Origin: CAZCDS01 sp964497585
Lineage (GTDB): Bacteria; Desulfobacterota; Desulfomonilia; Desulfomonilales; Desulfomonilaceae
NCBI GenBank assembly: GCA_964497585.1
Contig: CAZCDS010000002.1
Location: 201,963-265,962 of the forward strand
DNA: 64,000 bases
Reading direction: 5' to 3'
The notes below the pieces were generated by a model. It made no database searches. It saw only the letters and a program-made list of their open reading frames with translations, and was not told where the DNA came from. Of the stretch, positions 24,448-32,675 are shown piece after piece. Position 1 is the stretch's first letter. Each line of letters opens with the position of its first letter. The position numbers and the translations under genes are program-made.

Positions 24448-26892
24448 TCAATACTCTGCGTCCACGGACTCCTCCTCACGTTTTTCCCGGATGAAGGGAA
24501 GGAATCGGCTGACTCTCGCCCTGACGGAAGGATGGAGGCGAACGAACTCGTACACCAGCCATCCGGAGAAGAGAATTCCTACTCCGACAAAGGCACGGAG
24601 GTACCATGTCCGAATGGCCGGCAGCGCGAGTGTCAAGAACGCGAAGACCGCTCCTGCCGAGAGCAGGTACCGGGCTCCGGAATTGAGCGTTTCCGATCTG
24701 CTCTTCTGGCCCTTCTGCACAAGCCATTCGACCCAAATGTTCGCCGCAATGCTCATGCTCATGACTACGTATGAGACGACAAAGTACGTATCGGCCAACG
24801 TGAGATACCCCACATTCGGCAGTCGGCTCGCCCGGGACATATGAAAGACGATAGCGCTCAGCAGTGACGTCATCACGAGGGTCATCCTTACCCCGAAATG
24901 CCTGGCCGGCACCCAGAACACCGCGAGACAAATCCCGATGAGAAGAAAGAGCGGTAAGAACATCTTCAACAAATAGGGAAAAGGATTTCGGGCCACGCGG
25001 AACTGGGCCTGGTATACGGAGTAGTCATAATCGCTCGGCCGTGAGGCTTCTCGCCGCGGATCGCCCAGCGTGGCATTGAGTGGGAGCGTGCCCGATGCGT
25101 GGTCCACAGATCCTATCTTTTTGTATTCATTTGGGAATATCCTGAAATCATCGGGCGCGTTCGTAACCTCGTCATCAACGGCGAGGAGGATGCGATCCGT
25201 TCCGTACTCGGGAAGCGACATCCTCAGGCTGAGCAACTGGGTGTCGAACGGGTAGTTCCGCAGGTCGTATGTATCGAGGAAACCTCCCTTTAATCGAAAG
25301 CTCTTATACTTGATGTCACGGTCAGCATGGGATCCCATGGGAACGACCTGATCATCCACGCTGTACACGGAATTCCAGAAGAAGATGGTATTCTTGTTGA
25401 GAACCAGGTTCTCTGGCTTTTTCCATCTGAACCACAGGAAGAACTCCGCGTCGAAAGTCTGAGACAGGAGATCGACATTATCGATCCGATAGAGATTGAT
25501 CCCTGTGAACACCACGTACTTGGGTTCCACCGGAACTCCGTTCACCAGAAGAGGCTTCCGGCCAGGTTTTCTTCCACCGGCATTCGCGGTGGACACCGAA
25601 GAAGATTCGATCCGCGTGGCCGGGACTCTGGCGAGTTGCAGAAAGGCGGGTCGGAATCCTGACGCCCTGAGCCACCCGAAGAGCACGGGTCTGGGCATAC
25701 TCCCTTCTTCGTTGAAGAAAAGCCGTCCGGTGATTCCTTCCACCGCCTTTTCGGGGGAGTCGATCCCGTCGAGGTACGTGAATATGGCAGTGCGCATCTC
25801 GCGGACCGATCTTCTCCCTTTGACCAGGCCGGTCATTATCCCCCTGGTGATGAGCAGCGCCGCGTCGACAAAAAGCGCGGGATAGGGCGCAGGCTTTATC
25901 TCTGATCTCTGGGGATGAACGGGATGGTCTGCCCCGTGTCGGCCGCGGTCAGAAAAACGTTTCTCGTACAACCGCTTGAGCTCGTGGGCCTTCAGCGGCG
26001 CCAGTTCATAAAAGAAAGGACTCGCCACGAGCAGATTGGCCTGCGGTTGCTTGAGACGGCGAATAGTTCCCCTGACCGCCTCGGCGAAGGACGTCGAAAG
26101 GAGGCTATCAGATCCGACGATGGGAACATCTATCTTGTGCTTCCTCACCTGGCCGAACACTTTGATTGCCGTGTTTCGGCCCGCGAACACCACAATGACG
26201 TCCGCGGAAGCCACCTTCGACAGAAGCCCGGTTGTATCCGGTGCCCTGTCCTGAGAGGAAGCCATGGGGATTGCGATCTCCGCAAGAGGCTGGAAGCCCA
26301 TGGATTGCGCCTGCTTCAGAAAGCTCTCTCTCAGTCCCCGTCCGTACGCGCTCTCTTCGTAGATGACCACCACCCTGCTTCGATTCATCATTCTGTACAC
26401 GTACGCGGCAATAACAGCTCCCTGCCACTCATCGTTGAAGGTCAGGCTGAACACCTTGTTGGAGACCTTGGCAACATCGCGGTTACTGGCCGTGGGAGTC
26501 ACCAGAACCAACGAATGTCGGTCGTAGACTCTCCCCGCGGCCAGAGCCGGCCCTGAATAGGTGTGTCCGATCACCGCAACGCAGTCGGATTTCACGAAAT
26601 CCTGGGCCGTTCGCGTGGCGCAGGGCACGTCCCTCGCAGGACAGGTGATCGTCTTGAAGGTGAGTTCGGGCGGATCGATGCCGAACTCCTCCTTCAGTTC
26701 GACCCCGAGATGGCCCTCGAGCTGTTCCGTGAAAAGCTCCAGAGCTCGCTTCACATCTCGCGCGAGCTGAGGGTCACTCGGCTTGCTCGGGGCGGGCAGG
26801 GCCAGTCCGATGGAGTAACCGGCCCAGCATTGGGCACTCATGGAGAGTCCTGCCAGGACAAAGAGGATTGTCAGGTTCAGACGGACGCGCAT
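24448..26892 (-). CDS. Periplasmic-binding-protein / pentameric ligand-gated ion channel fusion
   Basis: An 814-residue exported receptor that joins two families. Signal peptide 1-24. Residues about 26-430 form a type I periplasmic binding (LivJ/ANF-receptor) domain: GHTYSGPALAAG and LVTPTASN match the segments that hold the amino acid ligand in LivJ-type proteins, and ESAYGRGL aligns with the YG-x-GL hinge region. Residues 454-635 form a Cys-loop-receptor-type beta sandwich with the pro-loop motif NYPFDTQ (546-552), without the paired Cys, as in bacterial homologues. M1 (638-660, with the FLPLFLL Pro), M2 (about 668-687, RMTLVMTSLLSAIVF) and M3 (697-725) follow. Two further hydrophobic stretches (742-758 and 764-785) stand where one M4 is expected. 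The ATG has AAGGAA about 8 bases upstream. Likely a pentameric channel of the inner membrane gated by a small periplasmic ligand. Ligand and ion selectivity are unknown. Confidence 0.88.
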   Translation of the reverse strand: MRVRLNLTILFVLAGLSMSAQCWAGYSIGLALPAPSKPSDPQLARDVKRALELFTEQLEGHLGVELKEEFGIDPPELTFKTITCPARDVPCATRTAQDFVKSDCVAVIGHTYSGPALAAGRVYDRHSLVLVTPTASNRDVAKVSNKVFSLTFNDEWQGAVIAAYVYRMMNRSRVVVIYEESAYGRGLRESFLKQAQSMGFQPLAEIAIPMASSQDRAPDTTGLLSKVASADVIVVFAGRNTAIKVFGQVRKHKIDVPIVGSDSLLSTSFAEAVRGTIRRLKQPQANLLVASPFFYELAPLKAHELKRLYEKRFSDRGRHGADHPVHPQRSEIKPAPYPALFVDAALLITRGIMTGLVKGRRSVREMRTAIFTYLDGIDSPEKAVEGITGRLFFNEEGSMPRPVLFGWLRASGFRPAFLQLARVPATRIESSSVSTANAGGRKPGRKPLLVNGVPVEPKYVVFTGINLYRIDNVDLLSQTFDAEFFLWFRWKKPENLVLNKNTIFFWNSVYSVDDQVVPMGSHADRDIKYKSFRLKGGFLDTYDLRNYPFDTQLLSLRMSLPEYGTDRILLAVDDEVTNAPDDFRIFPNEYKKIGSVDHASGTLPLNATLGDPRREASRPSDYDYSVYQAQFRVARNPFPYLLKMFLPLFLLIGICLAVFWVPARHFGVRMTLVMTSLLSAIVFHMSRASRLPNVGYLTLADTYFVVSYVVMSMSIAANIWVEWLVQKGQKSRSETLNSGARYLLSAGAVFAFLTLALPAIRTWYLRAFVGVGILFSGWLVYEFVRLHPSVRARVSRFLPFIREKREEESVDAEY

Positions 26893-26974
26893 CGGAGTCT
26901 TCCTTCTCGGCGAGAAAATCGGTACCGCTCACCGCGTTCATATTACCCGGTGAATATCATCCCTCAGCGCCGCA

Positions 26975-26994
26975 GCCACGTTCGGGCACGTGGC
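26975..26994 (-). promoter_or_regulatory. Hairpin ahead of the receptor-channel gene
   Basis: GCCACGT and ACGTGGC form a perfect 7-bp stem with a 6-base loop in the 111-base gap between the CoA-transferase/GNAT gene and the channel gene. No T-run follows on the minus strand, so it may be an operator or processing site rather than a terminator. Confidence 0.35.
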
Positions 26995-27003
26995 CGAATC
27001 TTA

Positions 27004-28890
27004 CTACGTCAGACTTGTTTCTGCTGCATCACGCTCCTTGGGTTCGTCGAATCGCCATCTTAGCGTAAGCACTCCCTCTTCAACGTGTTTGTGGAGAACA
27101 TAGGGGACCTTCTCCAAAACTCGTATCATCGGTCGGTTGGACAGGAGCACGTCCGCTTGAAATCCCACTATTCCCTTTTCCTGTGCAATTTCCATCATGT
27201 AGTTGAGCAGAAAGGTGGCGATTCCCCGACCGTGATACTCTTCATCGACCATAAAGGCCGTTTCCGGATACTCGCTGCGCGGCTCGATCAGGTATCTCGC
27301 TTCCGCGATTATTCGCCGGGTCTCCCACGGTCCGACGGTGACGACGAGTGAGAGGCCGTCCTCTTCTCTGAGATTGACGTACTTCTGGAGATTATCGTGG
27401 GGCATGCTTCTTCGCGGGCTGAAGTATCTGAAATATATCGAGCTTTCTGACAGATTGTAGAACAGGTCACGGATCATGGATTCGTCTGTGGGTTCGATTG
27501 CTCTGACTTGCGCTTTCAGGTCACCCTTGAATTCCCGCTCGGTTCGTATGCGTGTGCGAGCCTCCGGGCTTGCCGTCACGACATAGACCTGGTCGGGGTA
27601 GGCGTAACCCATTTCCCGCGCCTTACGCATCAGATCTTCACGGTGATCGGGATGTGCGATTTCAATGAGCGCCATGGCTCGTTCTCTGATCGTTCTGCCT
27701 CCCAGGTACGCGATTCCGTACTCGGTAACGACGAAGTTTACGTCTCCACGGTTGAGGATTACCGCGGATTTGGGACCGAAAGAGGGAACAATGTTGGAGC
27801 GCCGCCGTTTCGAGGAAGTGGATCGCAGACAGACAATACTCCGCCCTCCCTCGGACATGCTTGCTCCGCGCATGAAATCGTGATCGCCTCCCGATCCTTC
27901 AAAGGCCGTCCAGGTCGGACTTCCCTGCCTGATCTGGCCGCGGAGATCCACCTGCAATGCAAGATTGATGGCCACCATACGATCGTTCTGAGCAATGACA
28001 GAGGGACGCATAATCCTGTCAGATGGATAGAACTCTACCAGTGCATTCTCGTGAACGTAATCGTACAGACGACGGGTTCCCATACACGCGGTAGCAAGCG
28101 ACTTGCCTCGGAACATCGTTTTCGTGCTGTTGTTAATGGCCCCGCATTCGGTGAGATCGACGAGAGCATCGGTGTAGATCTCCGTGTGTATCCCGAGATC
28201 CTTGAAATGTTTCAGATGATCCATAAGCCCGTGAGATATCGCGGCAAAGCCGAATTGGAGAATCGAGCCGTCTTCGATGAGTTCTCCGCAATAATGGCTA
28301 ATCCGTCTCTCGACCTCGCCAAGAGTTTCCGGTTCAAGCTCGAAGAGTGCCTCGTCCGCCTCGACAAGGAAGTCGATCTCCTCGAGGGTGATCAGGGTAT
28401 CTCCGTGAGTCCTGGGCATGTGCCGGTTCACCTGGGCGATTACCATTCTCGCTGCTTCAACGGCCGACAACGCGATATCCACAGAAACGCCCAGACTGAA
28501 TCGACCGAATCTGTCCGGTAATGAAACCTGGATGAGGGCTACGTCGATGGGAATGCGGCGATTTCGGAAGAACGCCGGAATCTCGGAATGATAGAGCGGG
28601 ACATACCGTGCCGCAGACAAATCCGTTTCACCTTTGCCCTGACGGCCCACGAAAAAGGTCTTTGCCGAGAATCGATTCGATCCTTGTTCAGCCAAGCCTG
28701 CCGTCTGCGGCCCGCCGATGAATTGAACCAGTTCAACGTCCTCCACAGGAGACTTCCCAATGGCCCTGATAATCGTTCCCGGCTCCGAACACATGCTCCC
28801 GAGATAGACGCGGTCGCCGTTCTTTATCTTTGACGCCGCTCCTTCGGGGCTTATGAGCTTTGAAGCGTACTTCGCCTTCCATTGTTCCAT
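27004..28890 (-). CDS. Acetyl-CoA hydrolase/CoA-transferase fused to GNAT acetyltransferase
   Basis: A 628-residue two-domain protein. Residues about 1-440 are an acetyl-CoA hydrolase/4-hydroxybutyrate CoA-transferase-type enzyme (NGDRVYLGSMCSEPG near the N-terminus, EGSGGDHDF and VVTEYGIAYLGGRTIRER later). These enzymes move CoA between acyl groups through a glutamyl-CoA intermediate. Residues about 460-615 form a GNAT N-acetyltransferase domain, recognised by SIYFRYFSPRR, FMVDEEYHGRGIATFLL (the acetyl-CoA-binding R/Q-x2-G-x-A/G turn) and the closing LLSNRPMIRVLEK. Such fusions occur in several anaerobic and proteobacterial genomes and may couple acyl-CoA levels to protein or small-molecule acetylation; the substrate is unknown. 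GGAG lies 9 bases before the ATG. It is 111 bases upstream of the receptor-channel gene on the same strand, so co-transcription is possible. Confidence 0.85.
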   Translation of the reverse strand: MEQWKAKYASKLISPEGAASKIKNGDRVYLGSMCSEPGTIIRAIGKSPVEDVELVQFIGGPQTAGLAEQGSNRFSAKTFFVGRQGKGETDLSAARYVPLYHSEIPAFFRNRRIPIDVALIQVSLPDRFGRFSLGVSVDIALSAVEAARMVIAQVNRHMPRTHGDTLITLEEIDFLVEADEALFELEPETLGEVERRISHYCGELIEDGSILQFGFAAISHGLMDHLKHFKDLGIHTEIYTDALVDLTECGAINNSTKTMFRGKSLATACMGTRRLYDYVHENALVEFYPSDRIMRPSVIAQNDRMVAINLALQVDLRGQIRQGSPTWTAFEGSGGDHDFMRGASMSEGGRSIVCLRSTSSKRRRSNIVPSFGPKSAVILNRGDVNFVVTEYGIAYLGGRTIRERAMALIEIAHPDHREDLMRKAREMGYAYPDQVYVVTASPEARTRIRTEREFKGDLKAQVRAIEPTDESMIRDLFYNLSESSIYFRYFSPRRSMPHDNLQKYVNLREEDGLSLVVTVGPWETRRIIAEARYLIEPRSEYPETAFMVDEEYHGRGIATFLLNYMMEIAQEKGIVGFQADVLLSNRPMIRVLEKVPYVLHKHVEEGVLTLRWRFDEPKERDAAETSLT

Positions 28891-29404
28891 GTCTCAGGCT
28901 CCCTGTACCTGTGTTGCAGGAAGTCCCCCGCGCGATGGCGATGAACCCTGAATCATGGTGTCAAACTCTACCCTCTCCCATCCGAGGCCGTGGACCACCC
29001 GCCGCGGTCAATCAAGCACAGCGGGACGCGTTGAGATCACGGTTTATGGGTTCCTGCAACGACCCCGGAGGGTTCGCGGCAGCGTGTCGTTTTCAGCGCG
29101 CATTACTATAGAATCTCCCACGCTTGGGCGCAACGACGGAACAGCTCGGCTGATTCATCTCCTAAGCGCGTCCAACGGAAGGTTGACCGAAGCTGCCGAA
29201 GCAGAGTAAGCTATCTAGTTCGCAAACGAGCGGGCCGCGGAAAACCAAGAGCGCAGAAGCATCCGCTGGGCCTGATGATTTGTCTGAAGCACGGCTACCG
29301 CCGGGATGCCGACTCAGTGACGAGCAGCCGGCGGAGAAAAACACCCGACCTGAGACCCCTATTGTTGCGTGGTACCACCAGGTCGGATACGGATAGAGAC
29401 GGAA
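28891..29404. other. Divergent intergenic region, nothing firm
   Basis: About 510 bases between the leftward CoA-transferase/GNAT gene and the rightward HAD gene. A minus-strand TTGACA (28959-28964) lies in the right place for the leftward gene but no matching -10 follows. No RNA gene or conserved frame is recognised. Confidence 0.35.
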
Positions 29405-30073
29405 ATGATTAAAAAAGGTAGAATCGCCGCGTTCTTTGATTTCGACAAGACCCTCGTTGAGGTGGAGAGCGCGAGAATGGGCCTTAAGGCCCTTTGGGAC
29501 AGAGGTATGATGCCTCTTGGCTACGTGATCAAGCTCCTCGCGGCCAATCTGCTGTACAAGCGGCACTGGCTCTCGGAAGAGCGGATGGGGTTGATTGCTC
29601 TGAGTTTCTACAAGAATAAGCGGTTGGCGGATTTTCAGCAATACGGAGCCGAGTTTTATCACAAATATCTCAAACCCCATCTTGCCCCGCGCATACTCGA
29701 ACGCGTCAATTTTCACAAGAGTCAGGGGCACCTGCTGGTGCTCGTTTCCGGATCGTTGAGGTACTATCTCGAGCCTGTGGTCGACGATCTCGGCTTCAAT
29801 TATCTCCTCTGCACGGACCTCGAAGAAAACGGCAAGGGGCTGCTCACCGGTCGGCCAAAGGGACTGCTGTGCATAGAGGAGAACAAGGAAGGTCTGGCTT
29901 TGGATCTTGCCCGTCGAGTCGGGCTGGACCTCCGTCAATCCTACGCGTACGGCAACCACCAGGCGGACATTCCGTTGCTGGAACTGGTGGGCCGGCCGTA
30001 CGTCGTTGAACCGACCCTCCCTCTCAGAGAAACGGCTGTCCGGAAATCGTGGCCGATACTCTCGTACAGGTGA
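29405..30073 (+). CDS. HAD-superfamily hydrolase, subfamily IB
   Basis: A 222-residue phosphatase-like protein of the haloacid dehalogenase superfamily, subfamily IB (SerB/CicA-like). Motif I is FFDFDKTL, where the first Asp forms the phospho-aspartyl intermediate and the second acts as acid/base. Motif II is LVSGS. A Lys in GRPKG is likely motif III. Motif IV is YGNHQADIPLL, with His-Gln in place of the commoner Ser-x-x before the Asp. The helical cap between motifs I and II is about 90 residues, as in IB enzymes that act on small phosphate esters. No signal peptide. The ATG at 29405 is preferred over 29369 because the family begins a few residues before motif I. Substrate unknown (phosphoserine or a lipid phosphate are candidates). 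Confidence 0.8.
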   Translation: MIKKGRIAAFFDFDKTLVEVESARMGLKALWDRGMMPLGYVIKLLAANLLYKRHWLSEERMGLIALSFYKNKRLADFQQYGAEFYHKYLKPHLAPRILERVNFHKSQGHLLVLVSGSLRYYLEPVVDDLGFNYLLCTDLEENGKGLLTGRPKGLLCIEENKEGLALDLARRVGLDLRQSYAYGNHQADIPLLELVGRPYVVEPTLPLRETAVRKSWPILSYR

Positions 30074-30307
30074 AGATCTGCAGCGTGAACTGAGCCGGCG
30101 ATTCTAAGAAGATATCGGTACTACCTGCGTTGCAAGAATCTACCGAAGCCATTGACCTCTCGTCATTTGACAGTTATGTTACCGGAAGTGCTACGTGCTC
30201 CTGTCCTTGCACGACCGGTACCAATTGACGCGAGGGGCCGGATCCACGGCCGCGGGCGCACTACTGTATAAGGATTCCTATTTCCACCGATAAGAAGGAG
30301 GGACGTC

Positions 30308-31945
30308 ATGAGAATGCCTACCGCGTGTTGGTCTGCTAGAAGTCTTGCAATTGTGCTCGTCCTCCTATTCGCGGCAGGATTCGCGATCCTGGCGGATGCC
30401 GCGTCCGAAGCCCCGAAGCCCAACATCATCCTGCTCGTGTCGGACGACACCGGGTACGGCGACCTGGGCATTTATGGGGGCGGCAAGGGACGCGGGATGG
30501 CTACTCCCAACCTCGACCGCCTTGGGCGAGAGGGCATTCAATTCTGGTCCTTTTATGGACAGCCTAGTTGCACGCCGGGCCGCGCGGCCATGCAAACCGG
30601 AAGAATCCCCAACCGCAGCGGCATGACCACCGTGGCCTTTCAGGGCCAGGGCGGCGGTCTGCCCGCAGCGGAGTGGACTCTGGCCTCGGTCTTGAAGAAG
30701 GGGGGATATAACACCTTTTTCGCGGGAAAATGGCATCTGGGCGAGGCTGACTACGCGATGCCCATCGCTCACGGGTACGACGTGATGAGAAACGTCCTTC
30801 TCTACCACCTCAACGCGTACACCTATCCTTTTGAAAGCTACAACCCGGACATGAGCCCTGAGCTGCGAGCCTACTTCAAGAAGGTGACAAAGGGCATCCT
30901 CGAGGGCGAGGCCGGTAAGCCCGTGCGTGAAGTCTCCAAGGTTACCGAGGAGAATATCTCGCGCCTGGACGTCATGATTACCAAGACAACCCTCGAGTAT
31001 CTGGAGAAACTGGCCAAAGAGGACAAATCTTTCTTCATGAGCATCAACTTTGTGAAGAACCATCAGCCGAACCTGCCTGCCAAAGAATTCGTCGGCAAGT
31101 CGGCAGCCAAGTCCAAGTACGCGGACGCGGTCGTGGAACTCGACACACATATCGGTCAGATCATGCAAAAGATCTTTGATCTGGGCATTCAGAAGAAAAC
31201 CTTCGTCTTCTATACGGTGGACAACGGCGCGTGGCAGGATGTGTACCCGGATTGCGGTTACACTCCCTTCCGCAGTACCAAGGGTACGGTCCGTGAGGGG
31301 GGCAGCCGCGTGCCCGCACTGGCGTGGTGGCCCGGCAAGATCGCTCCCGGTCAGCAGAATCACGATATTGTGGGCGGCCTTGACCTGATGGCGACCTTCG
31401 CGAGCCTCGCAGGGGTGAAGCTGCCGACGAGGGATCGTTCTTCACCCCAGCCCCGACCGATTATCTTCGACAGTCACGACATGTCGCCGCTCCTCTTCGG
31501 AAAAGGGAAATGGACCCGCGACGAATGGTTCTATTTCACCGAAACGGAACTCTCTCCCGGCGCGATCCGCGTCGGCCGATGGAAGGCGGTCTTCAACCTG
31601 CGCGGTGATGACGGCGCGTACACGGGGAGCAAGTCCGTTGACACCAACCTGGGGTGGAAAGGGCCCGAGAAGTACGTGGCCACAGTGCCGCAGATTTTCG
31701 ATCTGTGGGCTGATCCGCAGGAGCGCTACGACCTGTTTATGACGAACTTCACCGAAAAGACCTGGACCCTCCCCGTCTTCAATTATGCTGACCGCAAGTT
31801 GATGGAGACCTATAGGAAGTATCCGCCCCGTAAGATGCAGAGCGAGATTTACACAGGCCCGATGACGATCGACCGGTTCCGAACCGTCGACGAACTCAGG
31901 AGGATGTTGAGGAAGAAGGGTATCGAATTACCGTCGGAAAAGTGA
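30308..31945 (+). CDS. Exported arylsulfatase
   Basis: A 545-residue type I sulfatase with a signal peptide (hydrophobic residues about 12-31). The metal site begins with NIILLVSDDTGYGDLG. The active-site signature is SCTPGRAAMQTGR, where Cys is converted to formylglycine by a maturase. GKWHLG supplies the conserved Lys and His. FYTVDNGAW with the following GTVREGG contributes further metal and substrate ligands. It hydrolyses a sulfate ester in the periplasm; the substrate is not predictable, although close relatives act on arylsulfates. AAGGAGG lies 6 bases before the ATG. A HAD-hydrolase gene commonly found beside such sulfatases is present immediately downstream only as a relic. No formylglycine-generating enzyme gene is in the window. 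Confidence 0.9.
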   Translation: MRMPTACWSARSLAIVLVLLFAAGFAILADAASEAPKPNIILLVSDDTGYGDLGIYGGGKGRGMATPNLDRLGREGIQFWSFYGQPSCTPGRAAMQTGRIPNRSGMTTVAFQGQGGGLPAAEWTLASVLKKGGYNTFFAGKWHLGEADYAMPIAHGYDVMRNVLLYHLNAYTYPFESYNPDMSPELRAYFKKVTKGILEGEAGKPVREVSKVTEENISRLDVMITKTTLEYLEKLAKEDKSFFMSINFVKNHQPNLPAKEFVGKSAAKSKYADAVVELDTHIGQIMQKIFDLGIQKKTFVFYTVDNGAWQDVYPDCGYTPFRSTKGTVREGGSRVPALAWWPGKIAPGQQNHDIVGGLDLMATFASLAGVKLPTRDRSSPQPRPIIFDSHDMSPLLFGKGKWTRDEWFYFTETELSPGAIRVGRWKAVFNLRGDDGAYTGSKSVDTNLGWKGPEKYVATVPQIFDLWADPQERYDLFMTNFTEKTWTLPVFNYADRKLMETYRKYPPRKMQSEIYTGPMTIDRFRTVDELRRMLRKKGIELPSEK

Positions 31946-32029
31946 TGAAACAAGGGCCGGGGAACCAAAAAGTTCCGACGTCGCGGCGGGCCATGGTCTC
32001 TCAGGTCTCACTGACACAAGACAAGCATT

Positions 32030-32208
32030 GAGCATTTCTCGCGGGTTCCCGTCGTAATCGTTCTTGCCGCGAGCATCCTCGTTCATCACACCGACGGATA
32101 ACAGGGGTATCGGTACGATACGCATACCCACAAGGTGATGCCTCTCGCCAAGGCGAGCGGCTGGACCGTTATCGACGTGAAAACGGACTGGAAGACGATC
32201 CTTCCGTG
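32030..32208 (+). pseudogene. 3' relic of a HAD-family hydrolase
   Basis: Downstream of the sulfatase one frame reads ILVHHTDG, a TAA stop, then YRYDTHTHKVMPLAKASG and WTVIDVKTDWKTILP before the final stop. This matches the C-terminal end of exported HAD hydrolases that often accompany bacterial sulfatases (LLVHHTDAEREYAYD ... GWTVVDMKKDWK). The N-terminal catalytic part is missing and the frame is broken, so the gene is dead. The 5' limit is approximate. Confidence 0.55.
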
Positions 32209-32233
32209 ATCAGAGTGAGTGCTCATTCACACG

Positions 32234-32575
32234 TTATCTTGTATGTCGTACGACCCACCTGCCGTGACGCCACACCCACCTTCTGCCGGCCCTGTAGGTA
32301 CTCTTGATCACAGGCCTTCGAGGGACGTATCGGACCGCGGCCGCGGGCACACGAACGGTATCTACAGCGAGAACGGTATGGGGTCCGGGAAGCTCCGACT
32401 GGGAAATGAGGCCGTCACCGTTGACGTCAAGGATATGGAACCGTTTTGCCGGCCCCGAGTATTCCCGCAGCGTGACGTACCCGTCGCCGTTCCTGTCGTA
32501 TGTTTCGAGAAACCAATGCGCGGACGCGACCGTACACATGCCAAAGACCAACAAAGCCGCAGCGATGAAACGCAT
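32234..32575 (-). CDS. Exported EF-hand protein
   Basis: A 113-residue protein with a signal peptide (MRFIAAALLVFGMCTVASA). Two EF-hand calcium loops follow: DRNGDGYVTLRE and DVNGDGLISQSE. Both keep Asp at positions 1 and 5, Asn at 3, Gly at 6 and Glu at 12, so calcium binding is likely. The C-terminal 50 residues are basic, with RAGRRWVWRHGRW at the end, and may bind an acidic polymer or the membrane surface. It should act in the periplasm or outside. AGGAGGGG lies about 7 bases before the ATG. The gene follows the PilZ gene on the same strand after 100 bases, with a small inverted repeat (AGAACG/CGTTCT, 32648-32665) between them. Confidence 0.75.
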   Translation of the reverse strand: MRFIAAALLVFGMCTVASAHWFLETYDRNGDGYVTLREYSGPAKRFHILDVNGDGLISQSELPGPHTVLAVDTVRVPAAAVRYVPRRPVIKSTYRAGRRWVWRHGRWVVRHTR

Positions 32576-32675
32576 GATCTTACCCCTCCTATTGCATGCC
32601 TATGGGACGTTTTCTCTGCCTTCCCTCACATAGACGGCAAAAGAAGGAGAACGTTAAACCGTTCTTCGCGGTCGG

